64,000 bases of DNA from Amblyornis subalaris (GCA_018881555.1 JACAXG010000065.1:1263042-1327041), one strand, 5' to 3'. Positions 27,488-42,345 are shown, counted from the stretch's first letter. A program made the numbers and translations. The notes: generated by a model not told the origin, from the letters alone.

Positions 27488-27580
27488 AGGAATGCCATTG
27501 CCAGCTCTGCCACTGACTTGCTGGAAGACCCTGGGCAATTTATTTGGCTTCATGAGCACGTATAGACCCTANGCTTTATT
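27488..27580 (+). repeat. MIR relic
   Basis: CCAGCTCTGCCACTGACTTG followed by a GACCCTGGGCAA box is very close to the MIR core ('ggctctgccacttacttgctgtgtgaccttgggcaa'). This is the clearest MIR-type match in the window. It overlaps a plus-strand open frame that is therefore not a gene. Confidence 0.6.
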
Positions 27581-29020
27581 TACTTCTGCAAAGGCTCCAG
27601 TGGTGTAAAGACACGTGTCCCCTTAAGTGTCAGGCAGGACCTTTCTGTCTCATTTTTGTGTTTCTAAGCAACTGAAATACTTGATCCTTCGTAAAATCAA
27701 ACCCCAGACTTCCATTTTGTAGAATAAAAAAAGTACTTGCCTGTCTTTGTGAAATGCTGAGATTGCTTGATGAATAATTGTTACTGCCTTAGTATATCTG
27801 AGAGCTTATGTAAAAGATGCTGCTTCAATAAGACTCTTTTAAATTACGTTTGACATTAGAGACCCACTTTAAATACTTTTACAGACACAGTTCTGTCCAT
27901 GTCTACAAAGTAGGTCACTGTATATCATATATATCCACAAGGACATATTAGTCTGCTACTTCTAAAACCCCTTTGCTGATAGCTTACATAAATATAATAA
28001 ATAGTGATCTAAATTTATGTCAGAAGTAAATTGTACTTACTTGGAAATGCTATATTTATTTCTATTTCAATTTCCATATCTTTCTATTTCTGTAATTACT
28101 CATATTTTTGAAACTTGGGATAAAAATTTAAACTATCTGTTGTACAGATTATAAGGCTAAGCTTGATAAAAACCTCCAGAAGATATTTCTGATGGCTTGG
28201 CACAAAAATACATAATTAATTCCTGTAAACCAATTACCTGTGTAGTCTTAATGTTGCTAATAAAAAGACTCTTTGTATAAATGATTAAGATTTCTTAGAA
28301 AGGCCTGTGACCTCTCAGAGATACAACACAGCCAGCTGAGAAAGGAACTTACAAACTTTTCTGTTTGTAGAAAAATATGGTAAGAGTGCAGATATATGAA
28401 GATTAATTTCTGAATTGTGTTGCTCTGATTTCAGCCCTTGCCTACATGGATCACTCATTTTGTAGGGTGAAGAACCACAGATGCCTGCATACTCTAAGAT
28501 CTTTGGNTTTTGGCTGATGCTTGAATGGTGCAATGTGAAAATGAATAATGGAAATAAAATCAGCATTGAACTCTTAGATTAAGCAGCAAGATTTTTTTCC
28601 CCCTCAAAATACAAAGCAAAGAAAAAAAACATGGAAGACATCAAGCCATCTGTATTATATGATGGATTTTAAGAACTAGGTTAAGCTCCCCCACTCCAGA
28701 GATGGATGCATGCTTAATCAGTTGAATAGTATTTGAGAACTGATGAAAAATGTGCTGCATGTAATATTCTAATTTCCATTTGTTGCCTATCAAACCAGAA
28801 ATCTACTTGCCAGAATACTGTTTCCGATAGAATGAGACAAACTGTGGATCCTTTGCAAAGTATCCAATAAGAGTGGGCATACTAGGAATGAATCATTTGG
28901 AAGGCAGGAAAAACTTCTAAGTAATACACAAGAAAGCATCCTTGTGATTTTAATAATTAACTCCTTAGTGCCAGCCTAAACAGATAAATCAAGATCACAA
29001 AATGTCTAAAGAATGAGATA

Positions 29021-29036
29021 ATTTCCATATGGAAAT
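29021..29036. repeat. Perfect 16-bp palindrome
   Basis: ATTTCCATATGGAAAT is identical to its reverse complement. It resembles a shortened CArG box (CC-ATAT-GG has four rather than six central bases). Function unknown. Confidence 0.6.
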
Positions 29037-32000
29037 GTCTAGAAGTCATCCATTACTATTGCTGCTTTTCAATATAGCAGACATGGAAATCAATATGCTG
29101 CATTGGTTCAGTAAATTTGTCTCTTAACAAGTTAATAAAACAGTGATCCCCACATACTCTTTCCATCAAACTTTCATAGAAAAAAATGAGAATATTAAAT
29201 GTGCTAAGATAGGGAAGATCTGCTCCATTTGCTCTGCAATGATAATCTTTTACAAAAGAGGATTTTTATTATTAATTCTTTGNCTTCTGGGGATATTATA
29301 ATTTCCTAGAATGTAAAAATGCCTTAAGCACAGCAATTTGCTGAGCTAGACTGAATTTCAGGATGTTTCAAATGAGCTGATAAACAACTGCATAATAAGC
29401 AATTATTAGATCAAGACTGCACATTACAGATATAGCAGCGAACCAGCCAATGGACAAGCAAGTTGTAGATACTGTTTTTAAAACTAAAAGTCAGTGATGC
29501 TTTGACATGCATCCCAACATTTCTGTTAAGAATTAAATACCCTGCTTATTTTTTCTTTAGAAATGCAGATTATACTTTCAATCNAATCCTTGGGGTCTTA
29601 ATCATTGGACACATCCCTTTGCATATGAATAATAAGGAGTTTACAGGCTGAATATAACTCATGTGCTAAAAGTGATTAGACTGAATTTTTTTCTCAATTA
29701 AATAGTTACAAATCAATTGTATAGGCATGTTAAAACCTAGTACATTCTCAAGCCTTGAATTCTGCAGCTCCTTAATGAAATATATTAATTTATCTAACAA
29801 AATAGTNAGATATACTATAAAAAAGTCAAGGGTAAAATTAATGCAATTTATACTGCTACCACATATTCAGGACCTGGGTATTTGTTATTTATACACAATT
29901 TTGTCAAGCGGTCAGAATGGCTGGGAAATGTGGCAGCTAGATGAGAGAGACAACACTTAGGCTGTTTGAGATGCAGAATAAAGTTATTAGTTGAGCTTTT
30001 CTCTAAAANAATCAGACATGGAACAGTAAGAAGGACTGATACCTATAGCAACAGCTTTAGGTTTCAGCACGGATCTACCAAAGCGATATGTCCATTGAAA
30101 TGAATGACACAATTCACACTATTCAAAATTACTGTTTTAATTCTAACTTGATTGCATCTAGGAGGACTACTTCACAAGAATTTACGGTGATTCATTAACA
30201 TTAGTCATGAGTGTTATAAACACCGTTTTTAAAATAGGAAAATTCAAATTCAAAACCAGTGGTTTGCACCAAAACCAGATTTTNTTTTAAATTTAGGATG
30301 GAATTATTCTTACGTAATTTAATGGTTTAAAAGCTAGACATCTGATGAAAAACAGCCTTCTGTTACAAAGATTATGAATCCCATTTTAAAATAGGATGAA
30401 AGGTCCCTTGGAGGGGTCTGTCAACCAACACAAAGAACCTAGGTCATTAGGTTAAACAAAACANTTAACTTCTTTTAGGCAGTTAGACAAAATTGATCTT
30501 ATCTGAGCTGTCCAGGCAACTGTGAATTGCATAACTCTTTTTTATAACAGCAACAAGGAATTTAAATGGGCCTGTGGTTAAATGAGTTATTACTGCAAAC
30601 AACTTCATTGCACAGTCCCTTACATTAAATGATCAGCTAATCCTTCCTATTTCAAATTCTTCTGGAATGTTTTTCCAGTCTCAAAACACCAGCTTCAAGT
30701 GGAAATTTAATTGATGTTCATAAAAGACAATAAAGCTAAAATGCAACAGTTGCAANAGCAGAATGATTTAGACATACTTTATTTAGAGACATATTAAAAT
30801 GTCTAGTAAACTTTTCCTTGTCACTCCCATTGCTCAGAAGAGTTTAATTTTAAAAAGATGCAGAATACAGAAGTTTGCCACTTGATGATTGTGGCTTGGA
30901 AAATGTTTTAAAGGAAATAGATTAGAAGCAGTCATAATCAGAAAAGCAACAATATAAACTGGAAGCTTCTTACTCAGATCTGCTACTTTGTAGTCTGCAT
31001 TTCCTCTTACGTTTGCAACTGTGGGAACATTTCAAAACCCTTGTGAAAGGGATTGGTCTTCAAATCTATCACGGCTGCAGGGCTAAATTTAGACTTTAGG
31101 CCAAGCTTAATTTTAAGTGTTGGAAATGAAGAAGCTTTCTCTGACAGGTTAATTAAAATAAAGGAAACTATTTAAATCTGCCCAGGGATATGCATGTCAC
31201 TGGCAGTCTTAGTGGTGACATTTGGTGGGCAATGTGTAGCTGACGTAGTTAAATGGATGCACCATAGAAAGTAATTTTTTATAGAGCAAGCACTTCATAT
31301 ACACACTCTTAGGTAAGACATATGCACATACTTTTAGCCCTAAAGAACCAAATTTAGCTAAGACTAATATATTGGTTCTGCTCTAGCTAATGCAATTATT
31401 AATAAAGGGTCAGCAAGTAAACGTTCGTCTGCTTTTGTGAAAGCAAGAGGCACTAACTCACAGTGATATATTTCCCTACATTTACAGGATTACTGGCACA
31501 GAACCGTATTAAAAATTGCAGAGATGGGAGGTGGGGAAAGAATTTTGGTGGAAGAGGTTGCCACTTGTATTCTGAGGTTCAGCTAAAGAGTTTTAAATAG
31601 TTGAATGCACAAATAGTAGCAGCATGACTGCATAGGTCATGCTTGTAGCCTACAGGGATGTTGCAGAAGAGTGCTAAAGACAAGACATTCATGCAGCAAA
31701 CTACTGAATCTCTGGACTGGGGACTGTTGTAGGTGGATCACTGTGACCTGCATGGTTTAGAAAGCTCTCTTCTTTCACACATATAGGTATGGGATTCTGT
31801 GGTGCTGATTTTAATGCTGAACATGTTAATGTTTTTGGCAGAAAACTAATTAAGACAAGAAATGCAAAAAAATATTTTAAATTTGGAACACGACTAAAGA
31901 AAATAATTCTGACTCGATTCAAAATCAATGGTAAAACTAGGAATTTCAGTGAGGTCATCATGATCCCAAGGCCATGTGATAAGGTTTCAGGAAGCACTGA

Positions 32001-32692
32001 AAAAAACCAAATACACCTGATACAGAGGAGAGTTTGGCTTAAGTGACCCACCAGTTTGCCCAGCCCATAACCCTCCTTCAGACTGTACAAAGTACTGCAG
32101 AGAGGAACTGCACAAGACAGTGTAGAGAATGCTGACAACTTGGAATGTTTTCTGGCACTATACCATCACAGATATAGCTGTAATTACCTAGAAAAAGCAA
32201 CTATATTAGCTGATGAGACATAAGAAGTTTAACCTGACATAGTCACCTATGTTAAGAGATCAAAATAGGACCACCCAGTTGGTAGCCTTTGTTTTTTCTT
32301 TTGATTTTGGTTCATCAAAATTCATTAACCATCAATTAGAATCAGGTCTTTCAACCTGGTCAGCTNTCTGTCACCTTTTAAATCAATGAAAATTTCTTCT
32401 AGATAAAGTCAGCCAGCCAGAGCACAGCAAAGCTATCCTGCCTCAAGGTAACTCCAGGACAGGTTATCACTAATGTTAAAGGAAATCCACTAAATTTTGC
32501 ATAAATGCCCAGTATTAGGTCTTCGCTTGTTATTAATATCAAAAAAGAAATTATCACTTGCTTATATAGATACAGAATAGTGTCAGACATAAAAGATGCT
32601 TGAATGTTGACAATTATGTGCCTTTTCAACTACTTGGACTTATTACTTGGTAAGAATCAAATGTTTTCAGCAAGAACCATTTTTTAATTTTG

Positions 32693-32930
32693 ATCATAGA
32701 ATCACAGAATTGTTTAGGTTGGAACTGACCTTTAAAGATTATCTAGTCCAACCTCTCTGCAATGAGCAGGGAGATTTTCAGCTAGATCAGGTTGCTCAGA
32801 GCTCTGTCCAATCTGACATTGAATGTTTTCAGGGAGGGGGCATCTGCCCCTTCTCTGGTCAATCTGTTCCAGTCTTTGACCACCCTCGCTGTAAAACTGA
32901 TTTTCTTCAAGTATGGGTTAAATTTATGTG
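32693..32930 (-). mobile_element. CR1 LINE fragment
   Basis: About 235 bp starting ATCATAGAATCACAGAATTG on the plus strand (reverse complement of the CR1 3' repeat), then TTTAGGTTGGAACTGACCTT and CTCTGCAATGAGCAGGGA, ending near the 'cctcgctgtaaa' block. Typical short 3' CR1 copy, same orientation as DPH6. Confidence 0.92.
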
Positions 32931-35344
32931 ATATCCTCAGCTAATGCCAATGACGGGCACACTGGTCATATTGACAGCTTTGGCCTGTTACATTAAGGAA
33001 AAACATCAGACAATGTACTCTGTGTAGAGAAAGATAGTTTGGTATATGTTTGTACTATACGATGTTTGACATATCTGTACTAGGAAGGATAATGGAAGTA
33101 TGACTTTGACATTAGTTCTGACAACAAGACTTAGATATACGTAATACGATCACATCAGTGACTTTCGATAATGCTCCTCTGGTTACACTATTGTTTTTAT
33201 GAATTCTGAGAGCACAGCCTATGCAATTCCACTTTCCCGATACTATTTCATCAGGTCATGTGCATTCATTACTGGTGATTTACTTGCAAAATTAGTCTTA
33301 TATATGCAACAATTGACAAGTCTGGCCTAAAGACAGTATTCTCAAAAGTGCTTAGTTTTTGTCATTAGTCTTTATCACAACCACTAAAATAATTTCAATA
33401 AGCAAGGCTTAATTCTCTCATTATAAGAGTAGACTATATATCTTTGTTTATCTATAATTTCATTTACATGGTACTGAAGTTCCTGTGACCATGTAACAGG
33501 TCAGTATTTACCACATTGACCACAGCTTTACCCATATTGTGTAGGCTAAGACCTTTTACTGCTCAACAATATGTCAGCTCTGTAGAATGAAATATTTTCT
33601 ATAGCAAACACGTTGTTAGAAAACAGACCAAACTCCTGAATCCAAGCTGTCAGAAGAAAAATGAAATACCCAGTGTGGTCCATGGCACAACGCATAGAAC
33701 CAGTAATAATTTAACTTTTGCAGGACAAGCTGATGTGTTTAATTTCTGTATCAGTTGTTTTTCAGTTTACTGTTCTAACATTAGAGCAGTACATTTTTAG
33801 AGGTGATATTTTGGAAGGGATACTGTGATTTGGTGCAGTTTTTTTTTTCACTAATACTTTTCATCTCTAAAATTTCAAAAGGAAGGCAGCTTCTCTACTT
33901 TAACATGGCCATTATACATCAGATTTTTCCTACTCTGACTTTCTTTTTTCAATTTTATGCAATGGTCAGTGGAATTTCTCTCATCTCTCATAAGCATTTC
34001 CTGTCTTAGATCCTAGCTACCATTTCTCTCCAAACAGAGTAGGCTCTCCTGTGAGGAATAAGAAGCCACATTAGTTTTGGAACCATTTTAATTAAATAAA
34101 GTACTAGCCAGAATTCTCTGAAGACAAACAGTAGTTTAAAAGGAGAAGGAAGGAATATTGTCCTCAAGAAATAATTTGTTCAAGAAAACATTTGCCCTCC
34201 TGAGTGACTTTATGCAAATCAGCATCAATACAGTGCATGGGACTATTTTAAGATTGTATGACAGTTCACTACATGGATTTCAGCCATTTTTAAATTTCTT
34301 TTTGAACATTCAGGAAAATAAAAGTAGTTTCTCAGACTTTTTGAAAGGCACTGGTTACACAGAGACCAGTTCCTTCCTGTTGATTACAAATTATTTAATT
34401 TTGCTACCAAGTCACTTCCTTGCCTTCTAGGTCTCAGTGTGTTCTTATTACCCACTGCCACAGACTGTTATTTGAAGGAGGAAAAAGCTCAGTTTAATCA
34501 TATGAAAAAAGCAACAAATAAAGTCAGAGGCAGTGAATAGCCACAGTCACTACGCCAAACCTAACTGGCAGGAGCAAATCATGTTCTTCATACAAACTTT
34601 TAATTACTAATTCACAGATTACTAGTAAGTTCATTACTTACTGAGCAAAATTCACTTGTGGTAACAAGCTATCATTAGCTAGATTAGATACCTTAAAGCT
34701 ATCATTAATTTTTAATAATGAACATGTATGCTCTAAATCCAAAACACACAAATTTCAATAGCACATCTCTCTTCATCCTACTCTGTGGTCACAACACAAA
34801 TAAAAATATTTTTAATTCAACAGTATCTAGTAACAGTGAAATTTGCCATCAATAGATAAAATAATACCTGTATAATGACAATACAAAGGAACCAAGCCAA
34901 GAACACACATTTGTCAGAACGATGATGATAAAACCCAGGCTTAGTGTATTTCAGAACAGGCAGCACATATTTTTTTCTTTAAAGCAAAAGGAATTCAAAG
35001 AATGGTGTTAAGGTCTGGTTCAGAAATATAAGAAGATGGCAAATTATATATCAAGTTTAATTAGAGAACCTATGGTAACTCAAACTGAATATGGGAAAAA
35101 AGAAAAGAGATTAAATCTGAAAAGACCCATTAGTGTAAATATGGCACTAGTTTCTTTAAAAGATGGTCTGACTTGATGAAAATCCTGAATCCATAAAAGC
35201 TGAAGGAAGTTTTGCCACCAACTTAAGTGGAGCCAGGATTTTATGAACTGTGTGTTCATTTGCACCTGTTTACATTGTCTGCTTTTTATGTCTTTTGGCA
35301 TTTTGGAATCTGCACTCCTGTGCAGAAGGAGAGTAGGCTTGAGA

Positions 35345-35535
35345 AAATATTTGGCTAGAATTCAGGAGACAAAAGTTCAATTTCTGTCACAGGCTTACTG
35401 AGAAAATGTAAGTCATTACCTCCTTCTCTTGTCTCCAGGCTCCTTCTCAGTAAAATTCAGGTGATGAAACTAAACTCCTTTTTAAGGTCTCCTGAGATCA
35501 AAATATAAAAAGTACTACATCTAGGTATATTTTTT
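35345..35535 (+). repeat. Probable MIR/L2-type relic
   Basis: AATTCAGGAGACAAAAGTTC followed by AATTTCTGTCACAGGCTTAC follows the order 'gaactcaggagacctgagttcaattcctggctctgccacagacttcctg', and the 3' part is T/A-rich with TGATGAAA-like boxes. Diverged; called from pattern memory. Confidence 0.45.
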
Positions 35536-37516
35536 ATTTTTCATCACTAAAACTGCTGCTTATAAAATTCCAACAAGACACCACTGTGATACCTCTGAAG
35601 GCACAAGATGAAAAACATAACTGGGAATTTTAGAACCTTCTNTTTCTTAGTGAGAATATGCAAGAAAGAAAAAATAGCTTTTAAGTTGGTAATAGTGGCA
35701 TATATTAAAAAACATTTGTATGTAAATACATGAATACTAAAGAAACAGTTGAGGAACAAAATTGGAAATCCACAATACAATTAATGTGTTTATTAGAAAT
35801 AAGTCAGAATAGTGGAATCACTGCTTCCAGGTAATTCTTTGCTACAGTATTACCCTGAAAATGACACTAATGTTCATGAATTTAATGAATTTTCAACAAG
35901 CTCTGCATGGACAGAACACTGAGAATGTTGACAGTCTTTCTTTAATTGCTAACAGTTTGAACTTACTCCAGTAGTTATAATTTTTCGGTCCACAGCCTGC
36001 AGAATGGCTGTGAACTATCTGGCCTTTCATTTTAGCTTCAATCTTGCAATGAAATCTGTGTGAAAGGTTCCTTGTGGCTACAAATTTTATCCACTTCAGC
36101 AGAAGGTCATGATTATGCTTTTAGGGACAATAAAATGTTTTAGCAAATTTTAGATAAATTCTATTTCTTCCCTGTTCATTACTTGACTTTTTATGAGTTT
36201 TATCTAACATAAACTCTGTGATCCATAAAGAAGACAAGCAACAACAATCACAGTCAAAGAGTTTTAAGTCAACCTAGTGAACTAGTCAACTTCAGTTCAC
36301 AACTACAGGATGAAGCTTGGGATTGATCAAGAAAGTCACCTCAAACACCAGATTAAAACAGCGATAGGAGCTTTAAGATCATGAAACAGATTAATGAAGT
36401 TAATGCAATTAATTCCAAACATGCAGAAATGTTTAGCCTTTAGGACGAGATAAAAGATTCTTATCTGGTCAAAGGCTATTTATCAAATGAGCTAACACAG
36501 AATTGTCACTTTGCAAATTTAACAGAACTAGTAAACCTAACAAGTATTGCTGCAGGAACACCAGCAGTTGTTTTAAAAAATACTTGTTAAGGATTACAGT
36601 GTGTCTGTGAGTCTGCTTTTTTGTGAAGGTGAACAATTTGGGGGAAGGGTTGTTCCATGAGAACTGTAGCAAGAGCTCTGGTTGAATCTGATCATCCAAG
36701 ATGCAAAATGTACTTGTCCCCAGTTTCCTGTATTGAAATTTAACTTGCAACTATATGAAAATAGAGTTGTTTAGTTCTTATATAATTTAGCCTTTGCAAG
36801 AAAAATTGTGCATCTCCCTTTAGTTTCCTGTGAGGCAACGTATGGCAGAATAGTAGATGAGAAGTAGAACAGATAGAAGTCTGTGAAGTAGAATATCAAC
36901 AGTAGAGGGGCAAAATTTGCTTTCTCCTTCTTGATACAGTCTCTNCAACACAGAATTCTGGTACATTGAAAAATGAGTTTGGAGATCCCTGAGCAGCTAT
37001 TGCCATGCTGTTCTCATTTTATGAATAGACAGAACACTTCAAATGCAGCACACTGAAAACTAAGAAGAAGCCAAGATGAGTTTGCGGAGTTGCAATCAGA
37101 TGAAAATAACATTTTGGATGAAAACTGAAGCATAACATCTTTGAGNTATACTTCATAATACTAGAAACTTAAATGAGCCTGAATCCTAGCTGAGAAGAAA
37201 ACATCTGAAATTTCTTAAAACGTCAGGAAGAAAGTGACTGCAGGCTGCTTAGGCAAATAATGAACACATGAAAAACTCAGAAAACATTAAACAGTTCAGC
37301 AAGACGTANGTAAAAAGAAAAGCTTACTACTTAAGCTAAATATAACCACAAAGGGCTTGTATTTACCTACATAAAAACATAGTTAAAACAACAAGGAAAA
37401 GAATTCCGTACTTCAAAATATCTTCTCTACTCTTAAGATGCTATTAGGACCAGCTGACTGACAAGAGGAAACTTTTCTTGGAAGACAGTGGGGAGCAAGG
37501 GGATATTAATGTGCAC

Positions 37517-37604
37517 CTATATATATATACATAGATATACATATATATGTATATACACACACACACACACACACATATTCATATACATGAATATGTATAT
37601 ATAC
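37517..37604. repeat. Compound (TA)n/(CA)n microsatellite
   Basis: TA-rich repeats flank an uninterrupted CA array at 37555-37574, with an imperfect palindrome (CATATACATGAATATG) to its right. Seen directly. Confidence 0.9.
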
Positions 37605-39340
37605 TTTTTTTCACTTGGAAGACTGTTCCTACCCCTTCGTGTCTAGTCTAATATTCCAAGCTGGGATAAATCAAACTGACTTATATAATGGTAACAAGAT
37701 GAAATATTATATAAGAATTTTGGCATCTTGTAAAATACCTGGTTTCACATATTTTTTCCAGTAGAGTTATTAAGAATTAAATTTCTGTAAGTAATAACAA
37801 GTGAAGTGCTTTAAATAATATTTAAGCTTTAGTAATAGCCGTATCTGAAAGGTGAACATTTTAAGTCTGTAAATGTTATTTTACTGTAGTGTCATAATGA
37901 ACTTAAAAGTAGATGAGAAGTTTTGTATTAGAAAAACTGGATTATCNACAGTGAAAAATTTGCTGTAGGTTATCCTAGGTTTTTAAAAGGAAGCAAATGA
38001 TATAGTCTAAATCAGGTTTCTCCTCAGCATCTACTCTTACTGGCATACTCTTTTCTCTGCATCCTGCCAGGCAATTCAGCATTCACTTAATTTTAAAAAA
38101 TATATCATACAGACATAAGCAGCACAGAAATCCCCCCACTACTATGCTTCTGAACAAGAAAAGGAAAATATTTCATGCACATTAGTGTGGCATGGAAGCC
38201 GACCATTTTGATCATAATTAATTACCCAAAATATGTTATTTACATAGAATATGTTTCTAAGGGTAAATTTCATATATAAATTGTGCTTGTGTGGACAAGG
38301 CAAAATTTTTAGATTTCATTTCATTTTCTGATCTTCACTTCTGATTTAAGGTAGTTATCACAGTCCTCTGCCTGTCAAAATTCGTTAAAGGATTTTTATT
38401 GTTTCCCAGTCTTTATATGGGACTACCTTTAGCAAGATAATTTTAGATGTGAGTTTCAGTTCAGAAAAGCAGATAAACATTTATATGAGTGGATTAGGTA
38501 TGTGCATATGTATTGAACTGGTGCCACATTTGCTAGTGCAATTTTCTGTAACATTNTTTATCTTATTATTTAAAAATTAATACTGTTTGAAATTGGTCAA
38601 TTTACATGATGCATGCACACTACATAAAGAATTTATAATACTGTACAAGTTACTGTTGTATTTTGCCCTTTCTTTTAAAGCTTTTTCCCTGTTGATGCCA
38701 GTATAATCTAATAAAGGATAACATGGTATTTCCTACAGCTTCCACATACTTGCTTAAGTGTTCAATTTCATTTTTTATTCTGAAAGGCTTTCTGAAAAAT
38801 ATGTAATAATAATTCATGGCTCTTTTGTGTCCTAAAGACATTACTAGGATTTACATTACAAACCAAATTAATTATCAGTGTTTTGCAGTACCTAAAACGT
38901 AAGTATTTCTGATCATACCATCTTGCTGTTCTTAATTGATAACATGTGGTTTAGTATAGGAACCATATAAGTAATAATATTATTTCTCAGTTGATTTTAT
39001 ATAAAGAGTAAAAGGCTAAGTTATCACTGCTATAGGTCAAATTTGTGTATCATGAAGTGAATATACAGAGGTTGCTTCATGTTCTATTTTCAAACTAAAA
39101 GGTGATGCACCACGAAGAACCCAGGAAAAAGGTATTGCATTTCTTTCCTCCTGCTTTCTTCTGTTTGGCTAAATTTTAAAATGCACGTTACAGTATCATG
39201 GAGTCAACATGAAAGAAGGGTATTCTGTGCAGGACAATGCCGTGAATAAACATACACCAAGCCCTGCACAGGACTGCTTTTATAAGAGGAAAGATAGAAC
39301 ACCATCTATAAAACATTAATAAATGAAAGAGGATTTGAAT

Positions 39341-39410
39341 TGTTTTTGGTCCTTAAACATAATGTTATGAATGAAAAACTATGTTTTTGGTCCTTAAACA
39401 TAACATAGTT
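39341..39410 (+). repeat. 22-bp direct repeat with hairpin
   Basis: A 22-bp unit starting TGTTTTTGGTCC occurs exactly at 39341-39362 and again at 39382-39403. The second copy is bracketed by 9-bp inverted arms AACTATGTT (39377-39385) and AACATAGTT (39402-39410). Confidence 0.8.
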
Positions 39411-42244
39411 AGGAGGCCAAAAGTTTTCTATGAAATCTGTTGATCTTGCAAAAGGATATATTGAAGTCATGACAAACTGCAAAAGGTCAGTGACAGAGCG
39501 GACAACAATCTAAGCCTACTCAGTCAATGACTGTGAGCATTTCAAATAGCATTGAGACGTTCTCTTTAATTGAAAAAACAGCCCATTATTACAAATTAAA
39601 AATTAAGTAACTGTGGTGTATAATGAGAGGTGACATTGTTTTTGTAATCTCTCAATAAATTAAATCCAAATTTTGGACTTCACCGTGCAAGCTCTGGTCC
39701 ATCATAATTACTGACTTGCATAATGCTTCAGAAGAAATTTCCAGTTAGCTTAGGAATCCTGATACCAAGGCAAAGCTGAACTTCTGCATCAAAGCTGTGC
39801 TGCTCTGGCCACTGACTCTACCTCTTCTTTAAATGGAGGCCAGCTGTCTCCATGCAGATTCCAATGGCACTAAGCAGCACTCAGCACTTCTCAGGAGACA
39901 CATCAGTACTTCACAGTATTAGGAACCTAAAAAGAAATTTTTTGTCTTCCAATAATTCTATTCCTTTTGTTAATACAAAACCTGTTCTTTTTCAAATATT
40001 GGCAACAACCAACATGTTTTGCATTGTCCAAGCAGTGTGTGGACTGGGTGTGGTCTATCAAGCTTCTTTTGTTTCCATGCCACTATTTTCCTTCTGCAGC
40101 AGGGACAAAGAAACACATTTAGTGGCTCCTGATTTAATAAATAAGACCCAGTAGAATCCAAGCTGTGAATTTCTGTACACATGTTTTTGCTTACCACTTC
40201 TGTCTACCAATAGTATTTTCAGCACAGAAGAATACTTTTTTAAAACAGAAGCTCTGGCTTTATAATCCTGCTTGCTATACTCTGGTTTATGTCAGTCACA
40301 TCTCCTTTTTCTGGATCAAGAAACTATAGACTTCTGCCTCTTGATTTTTACATCTTGTTTTGTTGCACTTCGCTCACTGTGCGTGCCTTCAAGTTTTACT
40401 CTTGTATTTCGTGACTCAGTCTGAGACATGATTTATGTGGTCCACAACAAGGGATGAATGGAAGTTAAAAGAAAGGACAAAACCAGAATAGCAGACCAAG
40501 ATGGAAGAGCATAAAAGATCAAGCAAGTGGAGTACTTCAAGATGAAGCCTTACATTTTCTATTGTCCCTATTGAAAATGAAGCATCAAATTATGCCTTTG
40601 AAATGGGTCAGCTGTGCTTAAGTTCTCTCTCAGTGATGTTAAGAACATAATTTCTGTTAATATCAATAGGTTGGGATTTCATTCCACCTAAAAACCAAAA
40701 GCACAGTAGCTAATGATGTTTGACTTGATTTTCACAGCTCAGATTCTCAGCATTTGCTGAAAATAAGCTTGAGCTTGTTTTATCTGTTTTGACAAATTAC
40801 ACATCAGAGCAGGGACCATCCTTTGGATGAACAAGAGACTGCAGTCTCTCACTAGAATTATTCTGGTTCGAATGAGCCAAGGTCTTGCCTCTAATTCCAT
40901 GGCTGCTTCTGGCTGCTGTGTGATGCTCTTGCATCAGTTCTTGGACAAGTTTCATTTGTGTNCCAGAATAATAAACAAGTCTTCCTATGTTTGCGCAATC
41001 ATATTTAAGTCTTAGTGTGTTGCAGAAAGTGTATTGTTTGCTTTTTCTCCTAAATGACAGAGTGGGAGGCACTGACTAGATATTTCTGAAATGTATGTTT
41101 CAATGACTAAAATAATCAATTGAGGNTTCATAGCCAGCTTAGAGCTAAAAATATACCATCCCAGAGTAGATCTATTATAGTATGACATGAATGCACCTTG
41201 GAACTGATAAAGTATTTTTATGATAATTATTGATTTTGAATGGGTATGCTCTAAGCAATGAGACCTCCTGAAAAGCTTTTCAGCCTGTCTGCAGTATATT
41301 CATCAAAAGTGAAACGTAAAANCCATGAAAAAATGCAAAAGAACATTGTAAGCAACGTGCTTAACTGCTGCCTAACACCTAAGTGTTCCTTCCAATTCAT
41401 ACTTGCCAAAGACATTTTTTGAGACGCATCCTATGCTAAGCTTATTGCAGANTAAGTGTTCATTTCTGTGGCAAGGAAGTATTATGCAGCATGGTTTCTA
41501 TCNAAATGAATTTTAGAATGCCTTAAAAGTTTGCAAAGCTCCTGAATAAAGTATTCTCAAACAAGTTAAGCCAAAAATGACAAGCAATGCTTTGAATGAA
41601 AGCACTGTTAAACAGCTGAGGTTTATGTTTCTAAAATTTTAAAGGATCAAAAGTTTAAGTGGTTTGCATGCTATCACAGCTAAAAAACAATCACAAAAAG
41701 AGAAAATGTTAAGAAAAGTAGAATTTAAAAAGCCTCATCTAAAGATAGAAATCCTTATTATTTCTGTTGTTATTGTAGTTTGAGTGACCCAAATATTTGA
41801 TCAAATCACAGCAGGTTAGTTATGCTACATGATATAATACAAAAGAATTCAAAGCACATTCTATGTAGTCAATGCAAAGAAAAAAATGGAGTAATCAGCT
41901 GAATTAGAATGTATTTATCTTCATGTATACAACTGCAGAAAATGCCTTAGGCTGGCTTCAATTAGTTGTTCTTTTCATAAAAGCCTGGAAATGACAAGAT
42001 CTCTGGACTATTTTAAAATGATGAAGTTATGGCCATTAGAAGAGCAATCTCAAAACAGAGTTNATCTCAGGCTCCTTTCTGGAACAATACATGCACTTCA
42101 ACAAGCTATTCTTCTTCGGCTCTACTTACCTATTCTCACTATTGTACTGCCTCTAAACAGTAGCTCATTTTGAGAGGTGCTGAGCATTTCTAACTTCAGC
42201 CAGGAACTTAATGAAAATAGAGCTCAACAATTTTGCTATCCTGT

Positions 42245-42345
42245 ATGAAGTTACAAACTCGCTTAATCTTTCTGTGCCACAAACAGGAACCTGCTTGGTT
42301 TACATCCANAGTATCAGTAAAATGGATGTGATATAGTTGTGATAT
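42245..42345 (+). repeat. Possible MIR relic
   Basis: ACTCGCTTAATCTTTCTGTG followed by GTAAAATGGATGTGAT resembles the MIR stretch 'gtcacttaacctctctgtgcc...gtaaaatggggat'. Weak. Confidence 0.35.

Noticed and set aside
31701..32138. 145-codon minus-strand open frame, with an 85-codon plus-strand frame opposite
   Set aside because: No recognisable domain, hydrophobic low-information composition, no splice or promoter context. Could be an unrecognised repeat, but nothing supports a gene.
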